From NCBI GenBank assembly GCA_023238725.1, contig CM041552.1, positions 14,795,147-14,859,146 on the forward strand: a stretch of DNA of 64,000 nucleotides, in the 5' to 3' direction. Below are positions 12,747 to 26,583 of the stretch, piece by piece. This DNA is from Scortum barcoo (taxonomy: Eukaryota > Chordata > Actinopteri > Centrarchiformes > Terapontidae). The position numbers were made by a program, and so were the translations under genes. Under the pieces are notes generated by a model. The model did no database searches. It saw only the letters and a list, made by a program, of their open reading frames with translations, and was not told the DNA's origin. Numbering within the stretch: position 1 is the first letter of the stretch; each line of letters opens with the position of its first letter.

Positions 12747-15700
12747 CTTTTTTTCTACTGCACAGCGCCACCAACCACAACCTCAAAATTATCATGGAGT
12801 CGATGCTTGGTTACACAGCAAATACCAACTGAACAAACTTTAGAAAGGATGTGATTTTCCGTCCCCTCCCTCCAATGCATTCCCCTACAAACCTCTCTGG
12901 AATATCTGCTCAAAGGTGGCCGTTGAGCGTAATGGTCTTTGCCTCGTTTTCGTAAAAAGCTTTGCTGAATTGCCCTATTTGGTCCTCCCCTGACATTCTG
13001 ACTTCCTATGCTCACCGCTTCCTTCCGGTCCCTGCTGGGCCTGCTCACCAGACCCTCCAGCTAATTGGCTCGTGCCTCCGTCTCCGCAGATGTCCCACGT
13101 CAGCCCGAGCTAGCCTTTCCAACCTCCAGCCTCGGCACTCTGCAGAAGTTTTGGTCAGAGGGCGACCTTAGACATTCCTCCGAAGCCTCATAGAAGTGGC
13201 CCCCGCCATGCCCCCACCCCACCCAACCCGCTATAAATAATCTCAGCCCAGTTCCCATGGCCCCCACCGAGGTCCCAGTGCTTGGCTAGCAATGCATGAC
13301 ACACTGAGGCGACACCAGAGAGAGAGTGCCACCTTGTTCTGCCAACCCAGGCATGATTAGCTTTCTGGTAGGAAGTCCTGGCAGTTATCAAAGTGGTCTG
13401 GCTTCTGTTATTAAAGGGAGTTTCTTTCTGTGCACATTTAACTTGTGTTGTTCTCCAGCTGTTCTTTGTTTGAGAGGCTCGATTTGTCCATCTAAGGACT
13501 GCATACAACAGTGACAGTCAGTGATGTAGCCCTGGAGCTGACTGTACAGTTAGTTACCACACTTACAGTTACATCTCCAGGGTGTCTATTTTCTTTTTTT
13601 CCTTTTTTTTTTTTTTTTTGGCATACTCGGATTCCATCTTCACATTGTGCAATTATTGTATTTGCAGCATCCATTCGTAACCTCTAACCCCCCTGAGACA
13701 ACTCTCGAATTCCTCCAGTTTTTCACTCTGTGGTTTGGAGTGCAGTCATGTGTAATCCTTTTGGGATCAGTCATTTGAAAATGTGCTTATAGTTTAGCTT
13801 ATGTGTGTCTCGTTCATGCAGTCATTAAGTCATAAGTCAGTATTTGGGGACTAGAAGGCATATCATAAAGACACAATTCATCTTCAAGCACTGCGGCTCA
13901 ACTAAAACATTAGCACAGATATTTAGCTTTTTGTATTTTTGAATATGTTTGATGGTTCTTTAGTAATTTTTATTTGTGGTAAGATACAGAAGAACTGACA
14001 CATTATTTCCATTGCAGCTACTGTGGAGCTTAATAAAGGAAAAAAATAACAAGCAGATAGCAAATAACTCAAAAGACTCCACCAACAGCAGACTCAGTAG
14101 CCAAGAATGCAATTCATCTCAAGAGGTGGTACATGTTTAATAAAGGACACTGACTGTTAATGCTAACATTTCATGTCGTTGACATGTAAAAGCTACAGTG
14201 TGATAAGGCACACACAGTCATGCTCTGTAAGTGATGTGGAAAGGCATTTTAGGAAATGTCTAAAGTCTGAACTACAGGATAACTTGTGGAGTTATCACTC
14301 GCACAGGCGGTGCATCAAGCAGACTGATGTTCGTTAGGATGGACAGTAGCCCGGGCCGAGAGCCAAGATGCCTCGATCTAATCTTTGTGCTTCTGAGAGC
14401 AAAGTCAGAGAATTTACTGTAACTGCAGGCACTGTGAAGACACTGCTCCACATCAGGCAGATAAATGTTGTGATGAGAACAGCTACATGCAAACGTTCAT
14501 ATGGGAAAGTGTCTGACATGTCTGAAATATGATGCGATGTCTGCAGAAATAGTGAGAAGATTTTTGAATGATTTGTAATGTAATTTGAGGATTTAGTTAT
14601 TTTTTTGCTAGGATCACATAATATTTTAAAGGTCACATTTTTAGCCTCCAAGACCATCAGTCTTTTAAATGCCAACTACTATAATTATTCTATGTCACAT
14701 CCAACACATGTTAACCCACCAGTAGTAGTAGATCTTTGACAGCGCCTTTAGTTATTTTTGGTACCTAAGATTTGAATATTACATGAGTTTGACATCTTTC
14801 GATGGTAGCCGAGGGTCTCTGCATGAGTCTGCGTATGAACTAATGCATATAGATGACAGTTCTGCATGTCCAGAAACAGCGTGGTGCTCAGCTGCAGCAC
14901 TCTCCACTCCCCTTAAGAAAACATTTCCAGATGCTCCCACCATGCTGCAGGACAGTGAGAGGAAATGCCAGGCAAGCCAAAAGGAAGAGCAGGGGAGATG
15001 GTGGAGATCTCCTTGACGACAAAAGATGGTTGATGTCCCTGGAGAACACAAATCCTCCATCTTGATCCAGTCTGCCAGTTGAAATGAGCCCCTTATCTTC
15101 ATGATCTGATCCAAAACAACTGTGTGGAAATGAAGAAAGTGCGAGCAGCAACGAAGAGCATGAGCGTTGACAAACCGCTGCAAAAACTCAAATGACAGCA
15201 GATAAGAGAGTTCACTGATTTTTTTGCTCAAGAATCAGCACCCACAAACCAGCATGCCCATATCTAAAGTACAAAATGGCAGTAAATAAGCCTTTTTCAT
15301 TGCTCAGCCTACTGTATCACAACCAGCAGGCACACATAGACAAAACAGATACTTATACAGATGGTGGTATCAGATTTAAGCACTTGGGTGTAAGTAAAGC
15401 GTGGAATGTGTTAGCGTGTTGCAACACGATGATAGATGGAGGAGAGAGGAGGCACGACCACAACTTTTAGAAAGGGTTACTGTTAGATTTAGGAAGCGGT
15501 TTGGCAAAAGAGAGAGAGGGAAAAAGGAGGAATCAGTGTGAGTGAATCAATCAGTCAGTTGTTTAATCAGTCATGGGTTTGAATCTGGTCCCTCAATGTC
15601 ACAGACCTCGTGGCCAACTGTAGCAGATAGATAGACACTAGACAAACAAACAGTGGCTGCTCACCCAGTGTCAGAAGTGTAACGGGCAGAGACCAGGTGC

Positions 15701-17569
15701 ACTTTTATTGACCATCAGCAAAGTGTGTGAGGTTTCCTTCCTCCATGTATCACACCAGACAGGTTAAAACCCTTTTGTGTGTGCATGTGTGAGTGTGTTT
15801 GACTTCATCCACATCACTCCACAGGCAGCCCCTCTGAAACCAGACACTGGAATAACCACAGCACCACCCACGCCACCGTTCACTAAATATTTACTACTCT
15901 ACGAGCGGTTTTATAGTTTCTGCAGTTCCATTTGTCAAAACTCACTCCTACTTTGTTCTCTTTTTCTCTGGACCTGGAAGCCAATTCGATATACTTGTAG
16001 CTGCAGATGACTCACCACTGTAGGTGAATTCAGTGAAAATGTAAGTAGCAGATAATATCCAAATGATACTGGGGATCAGTTGTGATCTGATCTACTCTTT
16101 CCGCATAGTGGCTCTACCACAAGTGCTTAAGAGTCTTTCATCTTTCTTGGCACGTCAGTCTGTTTTCGTTTTAAAAGATCTGCACAAACTACATTTGAAA
16201 TCTCACAGCATTGAGCTTTTATAGTGAGACTTTTTCTTCCACTGAAACAAAATACAAGCTGTATTTGATACTGTGAATGGGGTGTAAAGTGTCGACTCCT
16301 GCTACTACTACTACAGCTACAGTATATATGACCAGTATTCATAAGGGTCTTCATATGTTTGGACATGTTCGAGTACTTATCTGGGTATTGATTGGTCGTA
16401 AGTTTCTCTGTGACATTACAGCCGTGATCACGGTGGTGTGTTTTGAGTCAAGAGACCGTAATGTAGTCTGCATGTTTCTTCTGTAGTGTTGTAAGTGCCT
16501 TGAAATATGAAGTGTGTGGGGAATCTGCAATTGGAAACAGTAGAGCTGCTAGTGTTGGGATTTGGGCCGGAAGAGTCTGAAGTGTGCTTCTGTGAGAATT
16601 GGGATCATACGAACTGGTTGAACACCACAACATGTGCGTCTCATTGAAGGATCAAAGGGAAGACATGTGGCTCCTGCCTCCCTCCATCCCAAGAGTCCGC
16701 TCCCTCTTTTCCCCTTCACCTCTCTCCCCTTCTTATGTGCTACTTTCTTTTTAAACTTGTTTTTTTTCCTCCTCTTTGTCTTCCGGCACATGAAGGAGCT
16801 CCCCTGTCTGTCTAAAATAGCCTGTCTCACTTGGATTTGGATTTCAGGCTTTCTCTCTTTAACCTCCACATAAACACACTCACATACCTGTGGCATGATG
16901 ACCTCCCCATTATCCAGAAGCTCAAACCACACCAGCGTCTCTCTTTATACCCATCTCTCTTCACGTGTCGCCCTCCTCAAGCGGAATGATTCTGAACCTA
17001 CAATAAAGTATAGAAAATAGGTAGAGATTTTTTAAAAGAAAATTTTCTAGAGAAGAGCCAGATTTGAGCTGTAATAACTTACACAATATGAATGAGATGT
17101 ATTTTCCATATTCATTACGCAAATTAATTTTTTTGTTGTATTGGCCCTATTAATGAGGGACATTATAACATCCCTAATTACTGTGTATCAAAGGCCACCC
17201 ACCACTGGATACATCAACTCATCAAGGCTATCTCAAAAACTTTTAAATACACCATAAAATCCCCAACTTTTCTTTTTACTACAGCCAACTAAAAAGACTG
17301 GTCAAGGTATCAAAAGTTTTAACTTTAATATTGATATTCACAATAAAATAAAACATCAAATACTTACTTACATCCCTTATACCTGTTCTTCTATTTATAT
17401 TTCCTAATTGAGGGCTACTAACAATAAATCTGCAATGATACTGCTTGAGATTTAACCAAAATTGCTAAAATATAGAGTGTTAAAAAACCTCTGACTTGCA
17501 GGAAACCACAAACTCATTTACTGTTGCTCTGTGTGAGGTGGTTTTAATTACAGGTGTCTATCTTATAAT

Positions 17570-17593
17570 GTGTGTGTGTGTGTGTGTGTGTGT
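17570..17593. repeat. (GT)n microsatellite
   Basis: Uninterrupted GT tract of 12 units in the long intron. Confidence 0.95.
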
Positions 17594-20500
17594 ACATATG
17601 ATCTTCAAAGGTTAAGAGGACAGAAAGCATGGATGCCCATTACTGACTGCTTTATGGAACTGGCCTAAGCACCATAAGCAGCTAATGACTTTCTTATTTT
17701 TACTGTTCGAAAACCTCCCCCAGTCTCTTTTTAGACTCCTGGTCATTGAAAGGAAACAACAAAAACATCCGGCAGTTTTAGCAGATTAACAGGTTGCCAC
17801 GGGCGACTCTTTATGGGGTGATATACACTGGCAGTGCTCATTCAAACTATTCCGTCAATATCTTTGGCGTTTGTTTTTATTGTTTTTTCAATTTAACTTT
17901 TTAACAGAGACACAGGAAACAAGTTTTTTTACGGCAGGTGGATTCCGGTGCTCTTAGCGTTCCATAAAACTATGAGGTCATTCTCACCTGTGGGGATATT
18001 TTTAAGAATCATTGAGGTAAAAACAGACACTGAAGGCCAGAGAGCCAAAAACGTTTTATTTGTTTTAAAATAACTATTACGTAAGAGTTTCTATGTTGCC
18101 CAGGGTGATCACATTGTTTCCAGCTAAATTCATCAAATCTATTTCCCATAAAATATAGAGCCCTCCAAGGTCAAAATAATGTTTACACGTAGAAGTGAGG
18201 TGTATTTTCAGCCACAGACGAGCTCCCAAATAGCTCACACGCTGTGAACTTCTGTGCTTGTGCACCTGCTGGACTTGACCCAGGTTTGACTTTGTCCAGT
18301 TATGAGCAAATCCATGTCATTGTCAGTGTCTTACGGATCAGTGATTAGTGACCTCATTAGTCCGTAAGTTAATGCAAATAATGTAGAAAGGTTGTTGTGT
18401 TATTCGTATGATCTCTGTCTCATTATCACCGGTTCCTGCCTGCTTCATTGGATGATAGACGATATTATGACAGCGCACCTCAGAGGGCGTATGTGCGCAT
18501 GTATTTCTTCAAAAGAGTTGAAGATAAGTTGACCTGGAACTGTCTGTTTCCTCGAGACGCCAGGGGAATGAACAGAAACCAAACTCTTTCCTTGTTCGCA
18601 GAGAAGACACTCACCTTAGCTTTTCATTAGCTCTTGAATAGGTGGAGGTCCCTTCCCTGCTTTACTGATGCAGTGTCAGTGTCTTGGCTCGTGCAAAGGG
18701 CCAATAACTGAATCACTTATACAAACTTGTCAGAATATTATTATATATATATTTTTTTTTTATTTTTAATGTTTGTTTTAGCAACATTTTGTAATGACTT
18801 TGGGACCCAGATCAAATGTAATTCTCTGTTGATCACCTAAGATAGATGTGTAAGTTGTCCCACCTGTCTTGGTTTCCTTCCATCCGCAGTTTAAAGTGCT
18901 CTTGTTTAAAGAGTTTCAAAGGCCTCTTCGGGCCCCTCTGGTCTCCCACCACAGAGTAGACCACTGGGCAGTAAATAAACGCCCTCAGTGTCCTTGCCCT
19001 TCCACTTCACCTGTTGACCACTGCCACAGTAGAGCCGCCTGTTTGTGATATTTATGTTTGTGAGGAATATGACATATTTCAGGAGCACCCCAAGGGAGCT
19101 GGAATGTGTTTTAAACTTTTGACGGTGTGTCAGATCATGTTACAAAACACACACACACACACTGAGGACAAAAAATGAGCGTTTAAAATATGTGACCTTG
19201 TAACCAGCAAGGGGCACAGCGTGACTCCTCATTTGAGCAGTTAAATCGGGTCTCAGTGGTGTAGTTCTCTTGTCTTTTTGGTCCTAAGACAACAGGGAGA
19301 AACTTCGTAGGCGGACAGTAAGATGTAGCTCCGAGACCATGTTTATCTAAAATGACACTTGTGGCCTCTTCCACTCAGCCACTTTGGTTATGACATTGTT
19401 TTCACTGGGAAGACGACAGCAAAAGAAGGCCAGGAATAAGATATCTCAGCATTGCATAACATCCCAAGACAATGTACACCAATCCCCCGGCGCTTTAAAG
19501 AAAGAAAGCAAACTTCGAACAAACCCATGAGCAGGAATTCCTGTGTGACACAAAGACGCTTGAGCAGTAAATATCTGTCACTATAAAACACAGAGAGTCA
19601 TAGTTAATAGCATGACGGCAGATTGGCGTGGCTCAAAGCATATCTCGCAAGCCTGTCAGAGGCTGTTAATCTCCTGCTGGATTTAGGCAACTTTTTCAAA
19701 TGATTTACGAGCGTCCCTTTTCAGTGTTGGAGCCGCAGCACACTGATATTCTTTAAATACCTTTCTGTTTTTCAGAGTTGGTGGAGACAAGTTTCCCTGC
19801 TCTGAATGAGCAGTCTGGTTATGGCATAGCAGGTTCTCTCTCTTGCATTGCTGCCCAGTTTCCCTGGGAGTCACGCCAAAAGGGGTGCCCCCTACTCCGC
19901 AGAATTAGCATTATCCTGAAGAGAAGTTGAGGGCTTGTGCATGGTCACGTTGCAAGTATAGCATAAAAGAGATGCAGGTTTACTCTTAATGCAGTCGTAG
20001 ATTTTTATATCTTCCACAGGCGTTGACTGAAAATTCAAGATCTTTGCCATGTTTCCACCGCATATTTTTAGCTGCATTGTGCTTCTTCTAGTAAACACTG
20101 TAGAGTGACTAACTTGAATGAGTCAAGCCGGCTGTCCGGGCACCATGTTTTTCTTTCTAATCAACAGCCTGGTCCATCCAGAGCCAGACTAAAGCAGGGC
20201 CTGGCGAGTAAGCTCTGGCTGCTGACTTAGGAGTCTTGCACTCGCTGGTGTCTGGGCTATTAATAGAGCTAGCCTGAGAATTCAGACTAAGGTCAGCAAT
20301 CAGATTCCTGCTCCCGACTAGTGGAAGGGAACAAGAAGGGAAAAGTCCCTCCCAGAAATTATGCATTTTTCACATTTCTATTCATGTATGTAAGCTTTCA
20401 CCCATACAGGATGTCTTTACTGCGAGGCAGGGGTATGTCCACCTCTGAAACCGTTGTGTTCTGCTGCCTACGTTAGCTTTAAACTTTTTATATGATTCAC

Positions 20501-23500
20501 ACAGTGGAAAAAAACTGTACCCATGGGATGTGTTTTTATACACTTGAGCTGTTCCTCACTGTAGCTGGTACAGAGACTTCAGAAGGAGTGGACACTACAA
20601 AACAGGAAAAATCTCACTCCTAAATGTCTTTAGCATGAGTTGGTGTTTAACAGGCAAGAGAATGGCCGATGTAAACAAGTGACAGAGGACTACATTTTGG
20701 TTCTGCATGTTGAAGGAGCACTTCATTAACACTGTCTGCTTTATTAGTGAACATAATGGATAAACACAAGTGGCCTGATTGAGTGCATCTGTGTTTATGG
20801 GAAACTGAATTGACATCATAACCACCTCTTCCCCCAGAATATACAGAATATCAATATAGTGGTATTTTTATTTAGCAGCATTTTTAATGGAAGAAAATGC
20901 CACCAAAATCAACATGTGTAAGTTAGAATTATTTATTTGTATGTTTTTATCATATGCAGTACATTTTTGATTATGTTATCAACAAGTTTTTAGTTGTTCA
21001 GATGTCATTACACTATGTGCAGTTGTTGCATTTTATACACTGTGAAAAGACTGTAAATCTTTTAACGCACCGAAAACAGATCTAGTAAAAATGCTCAGAG
21101 ACACCATTTAGTTTTATAATTCCATCGGCCACTTGTGACATTAGTGGTTAGATGGCATTTCGTTTATTTCTCCTCTAAAATAGCTGTGGTTCTTTACATT
21201 ACAGATGTGTCTGACTGAATTATTGTTATTAGCATGGCGCAGCTGCTGGCTAGACGATGGCAGCTTTGTCAGCAGTCTGTCCGCTCACACAGATAGATAA
21301 ATAGACACACAAGCGTCAGTGAACATAAACACAACGGTCACACACATCTGGAGTTTAAAGCCTAACTCGGAGCTGCACATGCCCGACTATCACATACTCA
21401 TTTAAACTAATATCAACACCAGACTGCTTATTCTTTAGTCACAGATGGCCCGCATGAACCAAATATAGCCCCTACCCCCTCCACAGCAGATTAATGCCCC
21501 TAAATGTCCACCCAGCACGTCATGACCCACACAGATTACAATCCTCTCAAAATCTACACAGTACTGCAGTGGTGTTAGTTTGATGGCAGTTCACAACCTT
21601 TGACATCATTATCTGTGTGTTTGCTGTCCGTAGCATGGTTTACTGTGTGTTTATATATAGTGACAGTAAACTGTTACTGAGTGTGCGCTTCAGCCACTTT
21701 GTGTAACATAAATCTGCTATTTTTGATTTATGGAGATTATGCTATAAACATCTGATGGAGTGACTTTTGAATGCCACAGTCAGTGCTTCACCAATAGATG
21801 CAGCAATAATGACCTATTTCATTTGATTATAGTAGCCATATTTTGGAATCTGAACTTCACAAAGGCAGAGGGATCATTTTTGTCCTTTTGGAGTCATGCC
21901 TGTAAGCCAAAAAAAAAAAACCCGTAGATAGTTATGAGATTTTATTTGATTCTGTGCCGTTATCTCAAGATTTCTGTGCATCAGTCTCTGCGTTGCACAA
22001 AGCTCCTCCTCTCCCCGTCACTGTTGTTAATTCCTCCGAACTTGCCCTTCACCCACATCCTTCTCTCCACATCACTGTCACGATGTCCTGCAGCCATGAA
22101 GACCCCAAAGGATGTTTAACAGCAGTTAAGTTTGTCACTCAGTTCAGCTCGACTCACAGAGCAGAGTGTTTCTGACTGCAGCCCCTTTTAAAGTGGCTTC
22201 TTACACTCCCAGATAGCTGAAAATACTCTTGTATTTCAAATGGTCACTTATAAGCCTGTCAAAAACATCTCAAGCTGCTCCAAACTCTGCAGCCATAACA
22301 GCTTTGTGTGTTTGGCCTTGGTTGCTAAATAAAAGCATCTAATGATTAAAAGTTAAAGTTAAAAGTTTACCTCCAACTAAGACCAAAGGTAGATAAAGTG
22401 ATTTAACAACATATTAACTATAAGAGGAAATTGGTGTTTAAGATCAGATACAAATCTCAGTGTTAAGTTTGCATATTTAAAGTGTACACTCTACACATTC
22501 ATCATTTATCCATGCTTACTGAGATATTTCCTGCCTTTCACAACACTAAATCCTGGATCTCCTCCACTGTATATGGGACCTCTCTGATAGTGCAGTGACC
22601 CAGTTTTAAAAATGAGTACAACTTTAAGATTGTTTTCTCCTTTCAGTGTTTTTTTCCACAGAAACATGGCAATGCCAGTTATTGACTTACCACTGGCAAG
22701 CAAGTAGGTCATAATATAAAGCTAGCTAGTGTCTGAAATTTATTGCTCAAGTGTTTTCACATCTGCAAAAATCCCAGCATTAAACTCTCTCAGTACATTT
22801 ACCTCTGGTCAAACCAAAATGTTGAAACACAGTGTTTCCAAATTAAAAGTTGGCAACTTTAATAGGTTTCCAATTGAGCTGCCACTTTATACTTTAATCT
22901 TTCTTGAGTCACTTCAACCCACGCAGTATGGTGCTGCAGCAGAAAGCAGTATACTATGTTCACTTCAACACTCATGATGAAAAATGGCACCATAAATGAA
23001 CGAATGAATGTAATAATGGTCACAATATTTAGCACAACTTTTGACTCATATCAGTTGGCTCTGAGTTAAACATCAGGCTGTGTGAGATCCTGCAAGATGC
23101 CAGGTGTCTCACCGAGTCTGTGCCATTTCCTTTTGACGCTCTCCTGACACCTCATCCACTTGAGGTGTGACTGCTGGTGACGCGCACCATGTGCTGTACA
23201 TAATTTTATGCTCTTTGATTTTGGATTTAAGAACGATGAAGCAGTGTTCTTCTCACAACACGCTGTGCACTTGTGCTGCTTTTTCTTTGTTTCATAGATA
23301 ATTAAAACAATAAAGCTTGGTGGGAAATGGTGACAGTGAACATTTAACCTATAAAAGTGGAGAAAAAATCTTCTAGCCCACTTGTCACTGTGTTTTTACC
23401 AATGAGTCGAGAGACAAGTTTGAGCTTAAAGGGAGGTGCTAACTTTGACACTGCTGTCAAAATAGCTACTGTTCTGTTCATGTGTAAGTGAGGGAGCACA

Positions 23501-24090
23501 CTATTGCACCGCCTAAATAAATATTATCATGCCCCACTGAATGTACCCAAACACACTCTAGACAGTGCAGGAGTTACCTAAACAAACCAGAGGTGACAGC
23601 CCTCTCCACAGCCTCTAAACCACAGTAGTTAAACTTGACTTGTTGCAAAAGTTTGTTGTACAACAGCGACCCCACCGCAGTAACCTTGAGTTTATTATTT
23701 ACTTTCACTAAACCATAAAAATGTGCACTGTGGTTCTGAGAGGAATTATTGGAGGTGGTGTATTTAATCATCTTTTATTCCTGGAGAAAGAAGCAGTCCA
23801 TTATTTTCTGTGGCAGACTTCTGAAGCATGTATTATCAGTATCAAGACAATAAAACAATGTGAAATAATGTTAAGTATCTTTTTTGAGTTGTTATAGAGG
23901 ACCCCAAACAGAGTATTAAGCTTAAACGATGATCCCAAACAATTACATATGTTTTCTGTTACCATCTGTTTTGTTTGATACTTAAAGATTATTAGAGTTT
24001 AGTGATTCTAGTTCTGGATTGTCAGTAAGCCTGATCCAAGCTTTTCCTTCTGTCCAAAACTCACACTCCAGCGATTCTCTCCCTTTTCTC

Positions 24091-24305
24091 CTTCTCCGTG
24101 ACCGCTGCTCCTTTTGCAGTAGCACCAACCGTTCGAGCCGGGGATGCAGCGCGCGTCTGTGTGCAGCATTACGTTATTAATGCCGTAAGACTGTGTGGCT
24201 CTGCTCTAGCTGAAGGTTTCGTCCGCACAGACCTGGAGCAGCTCGCGGCCGGTCACTGTCCTCTGCAGGGTCGTTGTGTGTGAGTCTTTGGCCATCTGCA
24301 GAATG
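24091..24305 (+). promoter_or_regulatory. septin4: CpG-rich island with candidate alternative first exon
   Basis: A local CpG-rich stretch (gatgcagcgcgcgtctg; cagctcgcggccggtc) inside AT-rich intron DNA ends at a strong donor, CAGAATG|gtaagt. The last codon before the donor is ATG (24303-24305), so splicing in phase 0 to the exon at 38681 would start translation with a single Met codon. Alternatively the exon is non-coding and translation starts at the internal Met at 37760. This is inferred from composition and donor strength only. Confidence 0.3.
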
Positions 24306-24907
24306 GTAAGTGTGGCGTGTCGCCTGCATTGTGATGAGAAGTGAGTTGAGCTCGGCACAGAGATCCTCTGCTGCTTGATGATGTGAGAGGCAGACAAGCC
24401 AGTCATGTTTCCATCAGTGACACAAATGATGCTCTGACCAGTTGTTTATCTTTATCATCTGGACCAGTCAGGAGTCTTTAAAAGGAAAACTATGGCTTTA
24501 ATAATGTGTTAATGACTGTCTGGACTCGGTCTGGCTGCTCCACCTGCAATGTGCATGTCTTAAGATTGATATTTTCTTGTGGCAGCGTTACTGAGGTCAA
24601 AAGGATGTAGAGTAATGAGTGCTGGGGCGTGTTCATCTGTATGGGACTTGCTCCTGGCAGGCAGATGTTCCTATAGTATCATTCCAGCTGTACAATACAT
24701 ATGACAGCTGTAAACCAGAGACGTTGGAGGAGTGTGAGTCCCATATGAAGCGGTGCATGCTGATTGCACATTAGTCAGCACAATGTATGTTAAAGCTGCA
24801 TGCACTAAAGTCACTGGCATCACAGATGAGTCAGTTGGCAAGACATCCCTTTTATGTATGTGCGTATGTGTGTGGGCAGTCGTGTTGGGGTTTCCGAGCT
24901 TTTTCCC

Positions 24908-24910
<3 letters not shown>

Positions 24911-24950
<40 letters not shown>
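24911..24950. repeat. (GT)n microsatellite, 20 units
   Basis: The longest uninterrupted GT tract in the window. Confidence 0.95.
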
Positions 24951-24952
<2 letters not shown>

Positions 24953-26558
24953 TTGTGGCTCTTGGTGTGTTTTGGGCATCAAGATTAGAGAAGCGGATTA
25001 CATCCAGGAGGAGAAGAACAGATGGAAAGAGAAGAAGGAAAGGGACAATTATGTGTAGTTCATGTTGGAGCCCAGGCCAGTCAGGCACCACCCCAGAAGT
25101 CACCAACGCCATCTGTTAAAGGTGCAAGTCGCAGATTATTGCACATCTCTGAATCCTTATGAAGCAGAAACCATTTGCTTTTCCCATTATTCTGGGTTTG
25201 TTGTGTAAAAGAGTCATATAAAGTAAGTATTAACTGTATAAACACACTCTCAGGCAGACCTAGCTGAAGAACAGACCTTCCTCTGAGGGCAAACATAATG
25301 GGAAATCAGCTCTAGTTGGCTCATTCACAGGTGAAGTGCAGGGAAAACAGCCATGTTCCTCAAACCTTTATAACAGCAGTGTGCAGAGAGATTTCTGAAC
25401 TGCTAACCTGCTGATTATTTTCATAATCCTCCAGAGTGCACAGGGAATCCTCATGTGGCATCTGGAGTGTCAATCACAGGCTCTTCTAGGCTCAATTGTC
25501 AATCAATGATGCTATTAGGAGCACTACAATCTTTGACGTACGAGATAAACAGTCCAATCACAAGGGAGATGACCCAGGAGGGGTGGCAGGGAAACTGAGG
25601 TACTTGACAAATATTGGATCCAGATGAAACATCATAATCTTGTTTATTTGGGGGAAAAATGTTAACCTATTGTATATTTATCTCTTTAGTCAAGCCATAC
25701 TTTATTTATTTATGAAGCAAAGTTCATCTATGTGGTCTATTTCTAAAACAGTGCTTTTTTTTGGAAAGGAATTATGCCCTTTCTTCTTTATGAGAATTCA
25801 ACACTTTCAAATATCTGGTTTGTTCTCACTTAAAGTAACACTTTAGCTGTATAGTATTGGTGAGAACCCTTGTGTAATGGTTGCACCAAGAGTGTACATG
25901 TACACTGACCATCTGCTTCAAGGCCTGTTGAGTGTATTCAAGTGTGTGCGCCCGTGTTATATTATGCTCAAATATACATCACTGACTTTGACACAGCAGT
26001 CTGAATCCTGTTTGTGTGGTGATATGATATTTGGTTAGTATCAGCCATTTCTGGAATCACATAATCTGTGGTAATGTGCATCATAAATCCTCCTTCCATC
26101 TATATTTGAAAAAAAGAGAGGATCTGAGGTATTACAGATGTTGGGGGAGTTTTCCTGTGGGAGGACATTATGAAAAGAAAATGTCTTTGGTGGTGTGTGT
26201 GATCCTATATTTGCTGACCGGCAGATTTCACCATCATTAGCTCAGGATAGTAGATCCTGTATCCCAAGAGAACATACTGTACTAACTATTTGCCAGGACA
26301 AATGTTTTATCGAGTCTGCCATCTCTAAGGTAGAGTAGAATTAGATATAGGTTGCTTTGCATGTTGTAGATGTCTCTGACTGTGAAAACTCCAGTTCATT
26401 CCAGTTCAGACTAATAAATACCAGCTCTGTCTTATTGTGTGGAGCATTTAAAAACAATGTCTGTCCACTCCAATAAACACTTGTTAAAGCAACAGTATGA
26501 TTAAGAGAGAGTGGTCTTATTTTGAAAATTAGAGCAAGTACAACTTCCAGGTCCCTTC

Positions 26559-26583
26559 CTCTCTCTCTCTCTCTCTCTCTCTA
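26559..26583. repeat. (CT)n microsatellite
   Basis: Uninterrupted pyrimidine CT tract of about 12 units. Confidence 0.95.

Larger units (their letters stand above)
5793..24090. other. Long septin-4 first intron, distal part: no coding exon recognised
   Basis: Non-coding apart from repeats. It contains a 'gattaatcaatgag' type repeat (6491-6773), a CA microsatellite (11144-11174), a GT microsatellite (17570-17593), a short poly-T near 13603-13619 and a small 'ccagaatcagaatcag' fragment at 8884-8899. Open frames here are short, lack exon-like splice contexts and do not resemble known proteins. Confidence 0.6.

Noticed and set aside
15060..15100. Resemblance to miR-22 (ctgccagttgaa)
   Set aside because: Only about 12 bases match and the flanks do not fold into a precursor.
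15570..15600. tRNA B-box-like gggtttgaatctggtccc
   Set aside because: No matching A box or cloverleaf at the right distance; chance or an old SINE trace.
24098..24283. 61-codon open frame in the CpG-rich island as a protein
   Set aside because: It ends with a stop before the donor and resembles nothing; the island is better read as promoter or untranslated exon.
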